Part shown: piece by piece, positions 50,794 to 60,369 of the stretch | Numbering within the stretch: position 1 is the stretch's first letter | How the letters are laid out: every line of letters starts with the position of its first letter | NCBI GenBank assembly: GCA_029260735.1 | Contig: JAJDCR010000020.1 | Span: 62,001 to 126,000 of the forward strand | DNA length: 64,000 nt | Origin: Planctomycetota bacterium | GTDB lineage: Bacteria > Planctomycetota > Uabimicrobiia > Uabimicrobiales > Uabimicrobiaceae | Direction of reading: 5' to 3' | The notes under the pieces: model-generated | Database searches by the model: none | Told to the model about the DNA's origin: nothing | The model's input: only the letters and a program-made list of their open reading frames with translations | Translations under genes and position numbers: made by a program

Positions 50794-52080
50794 ATGATTG
50801 GAAGTATTCTTTTTAATGGGAATGCTCTACGAGAGCAAGATTTTATCCACCAATTTAAGGATCGTATTCTTAAAAGTAACCATGTTGATTCCGAAGTGCA
50901 AGCCAAAAAAAAAGTTCTCTTAATTACAGGAGCCTGGAAAGAAAACGAATTTCAAGAGCAACATGTAAAAAAAGCGCTCCGAGATATTGGGATACCAGTG
51001 AACTATCAAAATGGTTTTGATGACAACATTCAAAATCTCTGCGTTTACCATGAACTGTTAAATTACTACAAACAAAATCCCTATGTTCATGACGTTTACA
51101 TGCAAACTATGATGACCTTAGAAAAGGTGAGACAGCTCTACCAAGAGAGAAGTATAGAGCTTTTTCGCCTTATGCAAAAACATACAAAAATGCTTAAGCA
51201 TGAATTTCCGAAAACCCCTTTATCTGATATTCTTTCTTCTGCGAGTAGTGATCATCAGTGGCAAATATCCCAGCTCGACTCATCGGAACTTTTGAAGCAA
51301 TATGCTTGCCAAGAAGTGAGAAAAACCTTAGGCTACCTTGTGGGAGGAGATGAGCTCCAAGCTAAAATATCTGCTGAACTTCAAGAATATGCTAAAGGAA
51401 AATCAGGAATTTTTGGCGACCCAGTATATCAAAATACTCGGCAAAAACTTGTCGAGAGAATCCTTTCTTGTAGCTCCATTTTTATTTTTGGAGGAGATAT
51501 TGATTCTCTCTATCATTCCTTACAGTTTTGGCAACTACAAGGAGCTTTAGCAGAAGCCCTTCTCAGAGGAACAAACTTTTATACTATCTCAGCAGGTTCT
51601 ATGGTCTTAGCCCAAAAAATCATCGTCTTTGACAATTTTGTGGATAAAGAAGGCAATAATAACCAACATTTTGAATTTTTTGATAACGGCTTTGGACTTG
51701 TCACTAAAATAACTCTTTTACCTCATTGCCAAGAGCGCATTCAAACAGACGATCCAGACAATCTTGCTTATCTGGCTCATCGATTTGAAGGGAGGGTTTG
51801 CGTTGGGTTGAATGAAGGCAGTTACCTGCTTCTGGATGCCCATCGAGATGAAAATGGAAGGCTCTATCCTCGCTATACTTCTGTAGGAACTGAAGATGGT
51901 GTCTATGTTTTTAATCGAGCAGGAGAAAAAATCCGTTTAGATTATGGAGAGCAAGTTCTTGTTCCTGGTACTTTGGTCTGGGAAAAACGCTACTCTGGTA
52001 CTCCCCTTACCCCTACCCCCTCTTTTCAACCAAAGGGATTTGTTTATAAAGGACAGACACTTTGGGCAGCAGATAAGTAG
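50794..52080 (+). CDS. Peptidase S51 / cyanophycinase-like protein with helical insertion
   Basis: A 428-residue protein related to the class I glutamine-amidotransferase-like S51 group. IFIFGGDIDSLY and TISAGSMVLA correspond to the substrate and nucleophile-elbow regions (nucleophile Ser in SAGS). VCVGLNEGSYLLL resembles the conserved late Glu region. VLLITGAWKENEF is the first strand of the fold. A helical insertion of about 100 residues (MTLEKVRQLYQERSIELFRLM to ELQEYAKG) separates the first strand from the core and makes it much longer than dipeptidase E or cyanophycinase. The substrate is unknown. AGGAC precedes the ATG. Confidence 0.7.
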   Translation: MIGSILFNGNALREQDFIHQFKDRILKSNHVDSEVQAKKKVLLITGAWKENEFQEQHVKKALRDIGIPVNYQNGFDDNIQNLCVYHELLNYYKQNPYVHDVYMQTMMTLEKVRQLYQERSIELFRLMQKHTKMLKHEFPKTPLSDILSSASSDHQWQISQLDSSELLKQYACQEVRKTLGYLVGGDELQAKISAELQEYAKGKSGIFGDPVYQNTRQKLVERILSCSSIFIFGGDIDSLYHSLQFWQLQGALAEALLRGTNFYTISAGSMVLAQKIIVFDNFVDKEGNNNQHFEFFDNGFGLVTKITLLPHCQERIQTDDPDNLAYLAHRFEGRVCVGLNEGSYLLLDAHRDENGRLYPRYTSVGTEDGVYVFNRAGEKIRLDYGEQVLVPGTLVWEKRYSGTPLTPTPSFQPKGFVYKGQTLWAADK

Positions 52081-52137
52081 GGCCTTCTTATTACTTGATA
52101 AATCACTTGGGAAAGCATCCCAAAAAAGAGACACATA

Positions 52138-52911
52138 ATGGAAACTATATCCTTTCAAAATACTCTACTCTATCAATTCAAAAGCTTGAGAGCTTTCTCA
52201 CAAGTTAAACATGTCATTAGCACAAAATCTTCCGGGAATATCTCTTTTAAGACGGGTGAATCAAAAGATGTTATTGCCGTTCGTCAAAGAGTGAGTGACT
52301 TTTTGGAGGTTCCGCTGGCAAGCCTAGTTGTTCCTCAACAAACGCATAGTAATAAAGTTGCAATAGTTGGCCGAGAGGATCAGGGCAAAGGGGCTTTCGA
52401 GCATGATAGTGCTATTGCGGGAGTAGATGCTCTGATTACGAAAGAAAAAAAAACTCCTCTTATGGCTCTTTCAGCTGATTGTCCCGTCATTGCTTTTTTT
52501 GATCCGCTCCAAGAAATTATCGCTGTTGCTCATGCCGGTTGGCGAGGAGCTGTAGCTCAAATGGCTCTAGCAACTGTTGAAAAGATGAAAAAAGAACTGG
52601 GAGCAAATCCTAAGGACATTTGTGCTTGGATTGCCCCTGCGATTGGCCCTTGTTGCTATGAGGTAAGTGCTGATCTTGCTCGTGAAGTGGTCGAAAAACT
52701 CCCTCAAGGGGAGACTTTTATTCATGAGAAAGAAGGGCAAGTTTTTTTTGATTTGTGGAAAGCCAATCGTTTTCAACTGTTGTCCGCAGGAGTTGAACAA
52801 GTTGAAGTGGCTCAGACTTGTACTCTTTGTCATCCTCAAGAGCATTTTTATTCTTATCGCTCAGATAAAGAAAAAGCAGGACGTTTTGGTTTTTTCTTGA
52901 GTTTGGTTTAA
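52138..52911 (+). CDS. pgeF: Laccase-domain protein, PgeF/YfiH family
   Basis: 257 residues. QQTHSNKVAIV, ADCPVIAFFDP, VAHAGWRGAV and IGPCCYEVS are the diagnostic blocks holding the Cys/His metal site. Proteins of this family act as purine nucleoside phosphorylase/deaminase-type enzymes and as editors of peptidoglycan precursors carrying L-Ser in place of L-Ala. That second role would fit a genome segment full of mur genes, though the gene is 9 kb from them. The gene starts 57 bp after the S51-like gene; no strong ribosome binding site is seen. Confidence 0.88.
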   Translation: METISFQNTLLYQFKSLRAFSQVKHVISTKSSGNISFKTGESKDVIAVRQRVSDFLEVPLASLVVPQQTHSNKVAIVGREDQGKGAFEHDSAIAGVDALITKEKKTPLMALSADCPVIAFFDPLQEIIAVAHAGWRGAVAQMALATVEKMKKELGANPKDICAWIAPAIGPCCYEVSADLAREVVEKLPQGETFIHEKEGQVFFDLWKANRFQLLSAGVEQVEVAQTCTLCHPQEHFYSYRSDKEKAGRFGFFLSLV

Positions 52912-53125
52912 GAGAATTCTGATAAAAACACAAAAGTGGTTGATATCTCAATATTTTCCTTTAGAATGCCTGTATAAGATACAATAACCAAGCAAAGTTT
53001 GTGCTATAGTATACTTAAAAAGCTTTGCAGTTACGGTTAATATATGGTAACATGACCACTTAGTATTTTCTAGAAAAACAAATAAAAAGTTACCATTTTT
53101 CTGACAAAAGAGGAAATCTAATTCT

Positions 53126-54160
53126 ATGGACAGCCCAAGACCTGTGAGTCCAAATGAATGGGAAGATGAAAACAATTTTGAGGCGAGTTTACGTCCTTCT
53201 AGCTTTCAGCATTTTGTGGGGCAATCCCAGTTGATAGAAAACTTGCAAACCTATATTGAGGCTGCTCGTAAACGTTCAGATGTTCTAGATCATGTACTCC
53301 TTTCTGGCCCTCCTGGTTTAGGTAAAACCACTCTAGCTCGCATCATGGCTAGAGAACTGGGTACCGAGATTAAGATTACTTCTGGCCCAGTTTTAAAAAT
53401 CGCGGGAGATTTGGCTGGTATTTTAACGAATTTGAATCCGGGGGACATTCTTTTTATCGATGAGGTTCATCGTCTCTATCCAGTGGTGGAAGAGTTCTTA
53501 TATTCAGCCATGGAAGATTTCTCCATTGATATTATTCTCGATCAAGGAGCCAGTGCTCGTTCTGTTAACTTGAAGCTAAAACCATTTACTCTAATTGGAG
53601 CGACCACCCGCGAAGGCCTTCTGTCGTCCCCTTTTAGAGCTCGCTTTCTTATCCAAGAGAAATTGATGCTCTACCCCGCAGGGGATATATTTAAAATCCT
53701 CAAACGCAATTCGGACATCCTTAAAGTAGATTTAACCGATGAAGGAGCAGGGATAATCGCTGGGCGAAGTAGAGGAACTCCTCGTGTTGCTAACCGCCTT
53801 TTGAGGCGTTTGCGCGATGTTGCTCAAGTGCGCTCCGATGGTGTTATTGATGAAAAAGTAGCCAAGTCTGGTTTGCAAATGATGGGGGTAGATGAGAACG
53901 GCCTTGACAACATGGATCGAAAAATTTTGCAAACAATTATTGAACATGATGGAGGCCCTATCGGCCTAAAAACTCTTGCTGTTTCTGTTGGGGAAGAAGA
54001 AGATAGTATTGATTCCGTTTACGAGCCCTTTTTGATGCAAGAAGGGTATCTTCAAAGAACCCCTAGAGGAAGAGTTGTTACCTCAAAAGCTTACCGTGCC
54101 TTAGGCATTAAAATGAACCGCCAAGTCAGTCTATTTGATGAGATTGAGGAAGATGATTGA
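53126..54160 (+). CDS. ruvB: Holliday junction branch migration helicase RuvB
   Basis: A 344-residue AAA+ ATPase. LRPSSFQHFVGQ opens the protein, GPPGLGKTT (61-69) is Walker A, LFIDEVHRL is Walker B, GATTREGLLSSPFRARF is the sensor/arginine-finger region, and GTPRVANRLLRRLRD and the C-terminal winged helix complete it. It drives branch migration with RuvA, which is not in the window. AGAGGAAAT precedes the ATG. The stop overlaps the start of the SpoIID-like gene by one base. Confidence 0.96.
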   Translation: MDSPRPVSPNEWEDENNFEASLRPSSFQHFVGQSQLIENLQTYIEAARKRSDVLDHVLLSGPPGLGKTTLARIMARELGTEIKITSGPVLKIAGDLAGILTNLNPGDILFIDEVHRLYPVVEEFLYSAMEDFSIDIILDQGASARSVNLKLKPFTLIGATTREGLLSSPFRARFLIQEKLMLYPAGDIFKILKRNSDILKVDLTDEGAGIIAGRSRGTPRVANRLLRRLRDVAQVRSDGVIDEKVAKSGLQMMGVDENGLDNMDRKILQTIIEHDGGPIGLKTLAVSVGEEEDSIDSVYEPFLMQEGYLQRTPRGRVVTSKAYRALGIKMNRQVSLFDEIEEDD

Positions 54161-55356
54161 TGATTGCCAATTCTTTTAAGTTTATCAAAAGTATACTTCT
54201 TCTCCTGTGTTATGTTCTTTTTGTATCTTGTAGTTCCACTCCGAACCAGCAAAACTATTTCAACTACCAAGAGCCCCAAATTCGAGTTCTTTTAGTCCAT
54301 GCTTCCAATAAAAAAGGAGGAGCAAGTTTATCTGTGGGGGGATCATATAATGTTCTTGATGCAACTCGTCGTATCATTGCTCAAGGTAAGAGCATTGAAG
54401 GAGCGAAAGTCGCTTGTTCAAATCAAGGGATTCAGGTTGGTAACCACCTCTTTAAAACAAGCACTATATTAGTCCAAGCACAAAACGATCATAAAATCAA
54501 AATCAACAAGATCGAGTACCTAGGGATAATTGAGTTTTCAGGGACAAAACCAGGAAAACTATCCACTTTAAACCTAGTTCCGATGGAAACATATTTATCT
54601 GGTGTAATTGGAAGCGAAATGCCTCTCAGCTGGCCAGATTCTGCTCTCCAGGCCCAAGCGATCACGGCCCGAACCTATGCTCTTTATGAATATGGTGAGT
54701 CGCGCAAAAGAAAGCGTCCTTTTGATGTCTACGATACTGTTGCTAGCCAAGTTTATAAGGGAGAAAAAAGTGCTTCACCTCGTTCGCGTAAAATCATTGA
54801 CGATACTCGTGGATTAACAATGCTTTACAACAACATGGTTTTTAAAGCTTTTTTTCATAGCACTTGCGGAGGTCACACAGCCAGTAGTTCTCCTGTTTTT
54901 GACTATCATAACTTTGCTTGTCTCTATGGTCGATCCTGTCCTTATTGCCAAGGAACAAAATACTATTCTTGGGAATGCAAATTAGATCTTTCTGATTTGC
55001 AACAATTTCTAATAGATATGAAACTTCCCGGACCTTTCTTAAGTATAGGGCCTTACAACCAGGATCAAGCCGGACGCCTGCAGAACTTAAAAGTTCTGCA
55101 TGGGACTAATCAAACAACAATCGTCAAAGCTTCTCGTTTTCGCACTCTCATCACTGCAAAAGGAAAAAATATTCGTAGCACTAAGTTTACGATGAGTCCT
55201 ATTCCTAATGGAATCCTCATTCGAGGTAATGGGTGGGGGCATGGAGTCGGAATGTGTCAGGTAGGAGCTTCGAAAATGTCACAAAAGGGTTTCTCCTGCC
55301 AAGACATTATTCAGTTTTACTACCCAGGAGTCATCCTTTATCGAATGTGGAAGTAA
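54160..55356 (+). CDS. SpoIID/LytB-domain lipoprotein
   Basis: About 398 residues. A lipoprotein signal ends at FVSC (Cys24). The mature part is a SpoIID domain: IRVLLVHASN, GVIGSEMPLSWPDSALQAQA, ITARTYALYEYG, STCGGHTAS and GNGWGHGVGMCQVGAS are its conserved blocks. SpoIID-type proteins are lytic transglycosylases acting on denuded glycan strands in spores and, in non-sporulating bacteria, in division or amidase activation (LytB). Linkage to ruvB is a common arrangement. The ATG at 54160 overlaps the ruvB stop (TGATG), so translation is coupled. Confidence 0.9.
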   Translation: MIANSFKFIKSILLLLCYVLFVSCSSTPNQQNYFNYQEPQIRVLLVHASNKKGGASLSVGGSYNVLDATRRIIAQGKSIEGAKVACSNQGIQVGNHLFKTSTILVQAQNDHKIKINKIEYLGIIEFSGTKPGKLSTLNLVPMETYLSGVIGSEMPLSWPDSALQAQAITARTYALYEYGESRKRKRPFDVYDTVASQVYKGEKSASPRSRKIIDDTRGLTMLYNNMVFKAFFHSTCGGHTASSSPVFDYHNFACLYGRSCPYCQGTKYYSWECKLDLSDLQQFLIDMKLPGPFLSIGPYNQDQAGRLQNLKVLHGTNQTTIVKASRFRTLITAKGKNIRSTKFTMSPIPNGILIRGNGWGHGVGMCQVGASKMSQKGFSCQDIIQFYYPGVILYRMWK

Positions 55357-55357
55357 A

Positions 55358-56422
55358 ATGCCATACATACATAGCGTATCTTGCGCTTTTCCCAAAAACT
55401 ACTATGACCAAGAAAGTCTTCTCCAAGAGCTGCGAAAGTATTGGAAAAAGAAATACTTTAATGTGGATCGAATCGAAGCTTTTCATCGTAATGTCTTAGT
55501 TGGAGGCCGTCATCTTGCTTTGCCTTTAGAGGAATACGGAAAACTCTCTGGCTTTGGAGATAGAAATGATGCTTGGATCAGAGTTGCTTTGGAAGTTGCC
55601 ACAGAAGCGGTTTCTAAGCTCTTAGAAAAAAGTCAAATTTCTCCCCAAGAGATCGAACTTTTAGCAAGTGCCACAGTTACGGGCTTAGCAGTACCTAGCT
55701 TAGAGGCACGCTTAATGAATAAGATTCCTTTTTCTCGCAAGACCAAGCGTTTACCTATATTCGGCTTAGGTTGCTTAGCAGGAGCAGCCGGAATTAATAG
55801 GGTAGCAGACTATTTAAAAGGGCATCCCAAAGCGGCTGCCATTTTTTTTAGCGTTGAACTCTGTTCTCTCACGATTCAGTTTGAAGATCTCAGCATTCAA
55901 AACATCATCTCTACAGGCTTATTTGGGGATGGAGGAGCCGCTGTCCTTGTGGTAGGGGATGAACATTCTTTGGCTGGGGAATCTCCCTTAGAGCTTCTTT
56001 CGTGGCAATCGGCTTTTTTCCCCGAGACCGAACGAGTGATGGGTTGGGATATTGTGGACAGTGGATTTAAAGTGGTTCTTAGTAAAAGTGTTCCTGAAAT
56101 TGTCGCTGAGGAAATGCCTAAAGAAGTTAGCGAACTTCTTCAGCAATCAGAATTAAAAAATAAGTTACTCCAATTTTTTATTGCCCATCCTGGTGGCCCA
56201 AAAGTTCTCGAAAGCATGGAAAAAGTGTTTTCCCTCGAAAAGGGTGAGCTTAAATATAGCTGGGAAAGCTTGGCTAGCCATGGCAATATGAGCTCCGTTT
56301 CTGTTCTCTTTGTTTTGGCAAAAACTTTAGAGAATCTTCCCCCACGTGATTCCCTTGGCCTAATTAGTGCTATGGGACCAGCTTTTTGCGCAGAGTTAGG
56401 TTTATTACGATGTTCTTACTAA
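55358..56422 (+). CDS. Type III polyketide synthase (chalcone synthase/BpsA-like)
   Basis: A 354-residue thiolase-fold synthase with the type III triad: Cys139 in GLGCLAGAAGI, His277 in AHPGGPKVLE and Asn310 in SHGNMSSVSV. GFGDRNDAW and AVPSLEARLMN are family features. It extends a fatty acyl starter with malonyl-CoA to make alkylpyrones or alkylresorcinols. It starts two bases after the SpoIID-like gene and leads an operon with an ICMT-like methyltransferase, an acyl carrier protein, a fatty acyl-AMP ligase and an FAD oxidoreductase. The starter is probably a long-chain acyl group delivered on the carrier protein; the exact product cannot be read from sequence. Confidence 0.88.
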   Translation: MPYIHSVSCAFPKNYYDQESLLQELRKYWKKKYFNVDRIEAFHRNVLVGGRHLALPLEEYGKLSGFGDRNDAWIRVALEVATEAVSKLLEKSQISPQEIELLASATVTGLAVPSLEARLMNKIPFSRKTKRLPIFGLGCLAGAAGINRVADYLKGHPKAAAIFFSVELCSLTIQFEDLSIQNIISTGLFGDGGAAVLVVGDEHSLAGESPLELLSWQSAFFPETERVMGWDIVDSGFKVVLSKSVPEIVAEEMPKEVSELLQQSELKNKLLQFFIAHPGGPKVLESMEKVFSLEKGELKYSWESLASHGNMSSVSVLFVLAKTLENLPPRDSLGLISAMGPAFCAELGLLRCSY

Positions 56423-56997
56423 AAATATCTGATTTTAATTCTTTCCCCGTTTATTTAGTTCTCGTCATACTAATTGCCATACAGCGTCTTTTTGAAATTA
56501 AGCGTTCTCGAAAAAACGAAGCTAAGCTTAAGGCAAGAGGAGGAATGGAATTAAGTTCCGGGCACTTTACTTACATGCGACTTCTTCATATATTTTGGCT
56601 TTGGGCCTGTATTTTAGAAGCGTACTTGAGACAAACTCCTCCCCTTTGGTATATCTCTTTGGGCGCTTTTGCTGCTCTTTTGCTCGGGCAAATCTTTCGT
56701 TTGGCTGCGATTCACACCTTAAAAGAAAGATGGACAGTACGTATTATTGTTCTAGAGGGAGAGGCTCCTGTTACTACAGGAATCTATCGTTACCTCCGTC
56801 ACCCTAACTATTTAGGAGTCATCATAGAGATAGCAGCTCTTCCTCTCATTTTTGGTTGTTGGTGGACAGCAAGTGTTTTTAGTGTCCTCAATGGCATTAT
56901 TTTATATACTCGCATTGGAGCCGAAGAAAAAGCCCTTAGCTCTACGAGCAACTACGAAGAAAGATTTGAAGACAAAAAACGCTTTTTCCTTTTTTAG
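56410..56997 (+). CDS. Isoprenylcysteine carboxyl methyltransferase family membrane protein (BpsB-like)
   Basis: About 195 residues with four to five membrane helices. The C-terminal SAM-binding signature GIYRYLRHPNYLGVIIE and later EEKAL are those of ICMT/phospholipid methyltransferase proteins. In Bacillus the neighbour of BpsA, BpsB, has this fold and O-methylates alkylpyrones; here it overlaps the type III PKS by 13 bases. That pairing supports methylation of the PKS product in the membrane. The ATG at 56410 is chosen because the longer reading lies within the PKS gene. Confidence 0.82.
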   Translation: MFLLKISDFNSFPVYLVLVILIAIQRLFEIKRSRKNEAKLKARGGMELSSGHFTYMRLLHIFWLWACILEAYLRQTPPLWYISLGAFAALLLGQIFRLAAIHTLKERWTVRIIVLEGEAPVTTGIYRYLRHPNYLGVIIEIAALPLIFGCWWTASVFSVLNGIILYTRIGAEEKALSSTSNYEERFEDKKRFFLF

Positions 56998-57034
56998 ATG
57001 CCTGTTATAAAAACTTTAGATACCAAGAAAAACT

Positions 57035-57304
57035 ATGGACATAGACAAAACAACTATCTACCAAACAGTGAGTCAAATCCTTCATGAGGATTGTCATATC
57101 CCTCACGAAACCATTACCTTAGAATCTCGTTTACAAGAAGATCTTGGGTTAGACAGTGTGGGCCTAATGACCTTGGCTTTAGAAATTGAAAACCATTGGG
57201 AGTTGATCTTAGAAGAATCTTCCGAAAGTCCTCCTGAAACAGTAAGTCAAATTATTGACCTTATTTCGATTCGCTTGCAAGAACAAAAAGAAAGAGAATC
57301 TTAG
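57035..57304 (+). CDS. Acyl carrier protein
   Basis: An 89-residue helical protein. LGLDSVGLM carries Ser41, the phosphopantetheine attachment site. The surrounding helices (LQEDLGLDSVGLMTLALEIE) and acidic character are typical. It is too divergent to be the housekeeping AcpP and sits directly before a fatty acyl-AMP ligase (no gap), which normally loads such a dedicated carrier. It probably supplies the acyl starter to the type III synthase. Confidence 0.85.
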   Translation: MDIDKTTIYQTVSQILHEDCHIPHETITLESRLQEDLGLDSVGLMTLALEIENHWELILEESSESPPETVSQIIDLISIRLQEQKERES

Positions 57305-59071
57305 ATGGTAAACTCTCTTGGGGAACTTCTTGAACAAGCAGCCGAAAAAAATGTAGCCCAAGTTCATTTTTGGCATAATGCCAAAAAAATCGAAACGATT
57401 AGCTATCCAGAAATATTAGAGAGATCTCTTCTTATAACAGGCGCTTTACAAAAGCAAGGTGTTGAGCCTGGTGATAGGGTGGCCTTAGTTCTCCCTACTC
57501 ATCCAGAGTTTTATTACGCTTTTTTTGGAATTATTTTAGCCGGGGCTATCCCCGCAGCATTATACCCTCCTGTTCGTTTAGGCAAAGTAGGTGAATGGAA
57601 GCTTAGAACTAGCCGTATGCTAAAGGCTCTTTCTGCTCGCCTGGTGTTGACCAATACTAGTCTTTTGGGGATGATGGGGGAGCCTGTTCGAGAAGCTTCT
57701 CCTCGTTTTGGTTGTAAAACAGTAAAAAAACTACTTCAGCAGAATGACAAAGGAAAGTACATTCCGAAAAAAAAAGAAGACACTGTTGTTGTGCAGTTTA
57801 GCTCAGGAACAACTGGTCACCCCAAACCCATTGCTCTAAGTCATGAAAACATTTTAAGTAACGCCTCAGCTATCTTAGCAAGCTTTCCTGGTGAAGTTTC
57901 TGGGCATAGTGGAGTTAGTTGGCTTCCCCTCTACCATGATATGGGGTTGGTCGGGTGTATGATTAGTGCAATTATGGTCATGGGAGACCTGACCTTGATT
58001 CGACCAGAGCAGTTTGTCGCTCGGCCCAGAATCTGGCTAGAGGCCCTTAGTCATACCAAAGCAACGATTTCAGTTGCCCCGAACTTTGCCTTCGGACTTT
58101 GTAACAATCGAATTTCCGAAAAAGAGCTGAGTGGTTTAGATTTAAGTTCTTGGAAAATTGCTCTTTGTGGAGCGGAAGCGGTTCATCCTGATACTCTGGA
58201 AACCTTTGCCCAAAAATTTTCCTCGGTCGGTTTTGAGAAAAAGGCTCTTACTCCAGTTTATGGATTGGCCGAAGCAACCTTAGCAGTATCTTTTTCTCCG
58301 ACCGAAGAGCCCCCTCTCTATACTTTATTCCATCGCGAAAAGATGGAACAAGAAGGAAAAGCCGTAATTGATGAGAAAAATGGAGTTTCTTTGGCCTCAG
58401 TAGGGGCACCTCTTGTCGGAGTCGAAATTGAAATTAGAGACGAAGAAGGAAAGATACTACCTTTAGGAACAGTAGGCCGTGTTTGTTGCCGAGGGAAAAG
58501 TGTCTTCAAAGAGTATTTGGATTTACCAGAAGAAACTCTTCAGGCTAAACCCGAAGGATGGCTTGATACTGGAGATAGAGGTTTCATCTTCGAAGGAAAC
58601 CTTTATCTTTGTGGGCGCTATAAAGACGTAATTATTTTACGAGGAAGAAATTACGATCCTGCCCAAGTAGAGCAAGCGCTAGAAGGTATTCAAGGATTGC
58701 GCTCTGGGTGTGTTGCTGCTTTTGGAGTGACGGACTCAAAAACAGGTACGGAAAAATTAGTTTTGCTCAGTGAGTACAAAGAACCCCTCCATAAAAAAGA
58801 AGACATGGAGGCAGAAATCAAAGCTCAAGTTCTCGTTCATTGCAATCTTCAGGTAGCTGAACTGGAACTATTGGTTCCTGGAACTTTACCTCGCACTTCC
58901 TCTGGGAAAATTCGCCGCGGAGAAGCACGTCGTCTTTGGTTAGCAGGTGATCTTGAAGCCCCTGTAAAAGCAGGCGTCGCAACTTTTGCTCGCCACACTC
59001 TTACGGGAATGTGGAGTCATTACCAAGCAAAGCAAGAACAAGAAAACCTCCCTGTAAATGACGACAAATAG
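57305..59071 (+). CDS. Fatty acyl-AMP ligase (FAAL)
   Basis: A 588-residue ANL-superfamily enzyme. VVQFSSGTTGHPKPIALSH is the ATP loop, SWLPLYHDMGLVG and the long YGLAEATLAVSF region are FAAL-typical, GWLDTGDRGFI and LCGRYKDVIILRGRNYDP form the hinge, and LPRTSSGKIRR holds the late Lys. FAALs form acyl-adenylates and pass them to a carrier protein rather than to CoA; the acyl carrier protein is encoded immediately upstream. It would activate the fatty acid starter for the polyketide. An FAAL rather than a CoA ligase is supported by motif style and context, not by measurement. Confidence 0.85.
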   Translation: MVNSLGELLEQAAEKNVAQVHFWHNAKKIETISYPEILERSLLITGALQKQGVEPGDRVALVLPTHPEFYYAFFGIILAGAIPAALYPPVRLGKVGEWKLRTSRMLKALSARLVLTNTSLLGMMGEPVREASPRFGCKTVKKLLQQNDKGKYIPKKKEDTVVVQFSSGTTGHPKPIALSHENILSNASAILASFPGEVSGHSGVSWLPLYHDMGLVGCMISAIMVMGDLTLIRPEQFVARPRIWLEALSHTKATISVAPNFAFGLCNNRISEKELSGLDLSSWKIALCGAEAVHPDTLETFAQKFSSVGFEKKALTPVYGLAEATLAVSFSPTEEPPLYTLFHREKMEQEGKAVIDEKNGVSLASVGAPLVGVEIEIRDEEGKILPLGTVGRVCCRGKSVFKEYLDLPEETLQAKPEGWLDTGDRGFIFEGNLYLCGRYKDVIILRGRNYDPAQVEQALEGIQGLRSGCVAAFGVTDSKTGTEKLVLLSEYKEPLHKKEDMEAEIKAQVLVHCNLQVAELELLVPGTLPRTSSGKIRRGEARRLWLAGDLEAPVKAGVATFARHTLTGMWSHYQAKQEQENLPVNDDK

Positions 59072-59079
59072 GTGAATCT

Positions 59080-60279
59080 ATGAATTTGCCTATCGCCATT
59101 ATCGGAGGTGGGCCTACTGGTTTAGCAACTGCTATTGCCTTAGCCCAAAAAGAAATCCCTGTGGTTGTTTTTGAAAAAAATACTTGGCCACAAGACAAGG
59201 TTTGCGGAGAAGGCTTAATGCCAAGCGGCGTTGAGTTCCTGAAGAAATGGGGAGTTTTTCCTTACTTGTCAAAAGAGATGATGCGACCTTTTCAAGGAAT
59301 CTACTACCGCGACCCACTAGGGATCATAGCTCAAGGAAAATTTAAGGAAGGTCCTGGGCTGGGTATTCGGCGCACGAATCTTAGTCAAGCTCTATGGCTA
59401 AAGGCCCAAGAAGAAAAAAGAATTGAGCTTAGAGAAGAAACCCAATTTATCCGTTTCACTTTGTTAGAAAAATCCATTCAAGTAACAAGCCAAAAACAAA
59501 ACGAGTTGAAAGAAGAAAAATTCTCACTTCTTATCGGTGCCGATGGCCTACGTTCTCAAGTTCGAAAGCAAGCTAATTTAGAAGCTGCTTCACCGGGAAA
59601 ACAAAAGAGATGGGGAGCCCGCCAGCATTTCGCTATTTCTCCTTGGAATGATCATGTCGAAATTTGGTGGGAGAGAGGCATTGAGGCTTATATTACTCCT
59701 TCGGGAGAAAAACAAGTAGAAGTAGCTTTTCTTTGGGATCGAGAACAGTTTCGTCCCATCAAAGCAAAGGGAATCGAAGGTTTTTTGCCTTTTTTTCCAG
59801 GTTTAGCTCAGCGCCTAGAGAAAGCACAGGCTCTCTCTGCATTTCGAGGGATTGGCCCGCTAGCCGTAGCTGCTGACAAACCCACAGCGCAGAGAATTCT
59901 CTTAATAGGTGACGCATTTACCTATTTAGACGGTATTACCGGGGAGGGAATTTCTATTGGTTTTGCCCAAGCGCAAATCTTAGCAGAAAAACTCCCCTCT
60001 CTCTGGAAAGAAAATAAACTGAATAATCCAGACCTTTTTTCTTTAGGTAAACAAATCCAAGAAAAAACTCGAACATACCTAACCATGACTCACTTAGCCT
60101 TAGTTTTAACACGCTATCCCTTCTTGCGCACCCAAGTGATCAAAGCCCTTTCTCGCTCTCCTCTATTTTTTCAGCATTTTCTAGAGGTCAATATGGGCAA
60201 ACGCCCTTTATGGAAAATTCCCCTCAGGGCTATCCCCCAACTCATCTGGGGTTTAGTCGATCCTCGTCGTTTTTCTTAA
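59080..60279 (+). CDS. FAD-dependent oxidoreductase (geranylgeranyl reductase/monooxygenase type)
   Basis: A 399-residue flavoprotein. GGGPTGLATAIALAQ binds FAD, VVVFEKNTWPQDKVCGEGLMPSG is the second motif that places it with geranylgeranyl reductase- and halogenase-like monooxygenases, and LLIGDAFTYLDGITGEGIS is the late FAD-ribityl motif. Enzymes of this type often follow type III PKS genes and hydroxylate or reduce the alkyl-aromatic product. AGGTGA lies just before the ATG. The reaction here is inferred. It is the last clear enzyme of the operon. Confidence 0.8.
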   Translation: MNLPIAIIGGGPTGLATAIALAQKEIPVVVFEKNTWPQDKVCGEGLMPSGVEFLKKWGVFPYLSKEMMRPFQGIYYRDPLGIIAQGKFKEGPGLGIRRTNLSQALWLKAQEEKRIELREETQFIRFTLLEKSIQVTSQKQNELKEEKFSLLIGADGLRSQVRKQANLEAASPGKQKRWGARQHFAISPWNDHVEIWWERGIEAYITPSGEKQVEVAFLWDREQFRPIKAKGIEGFLPFFPGLAQRLEKAQALSAFRGIGPLAVAADKPTAQRILLIGDAFTYLDGITGEGISIGFAQAQILAEKLPSLWKENKLNNPDLFSLGKQIQEKTRTYLTMTHLALVLTRYPFLRTQVIKALSRSPLFFQHFLEVNMGKRPLWKIPLRAIPQLIWGLVDPRRFS

Positions 60280-60369
60280 GAATCTATTTCTTTCTTCCAC
60301 GGCATTTGTTTATAATAAGCCCAAAAATTATGCTTAGAAAAATTAGAGAAAAAGGATATCAGACAAGAA

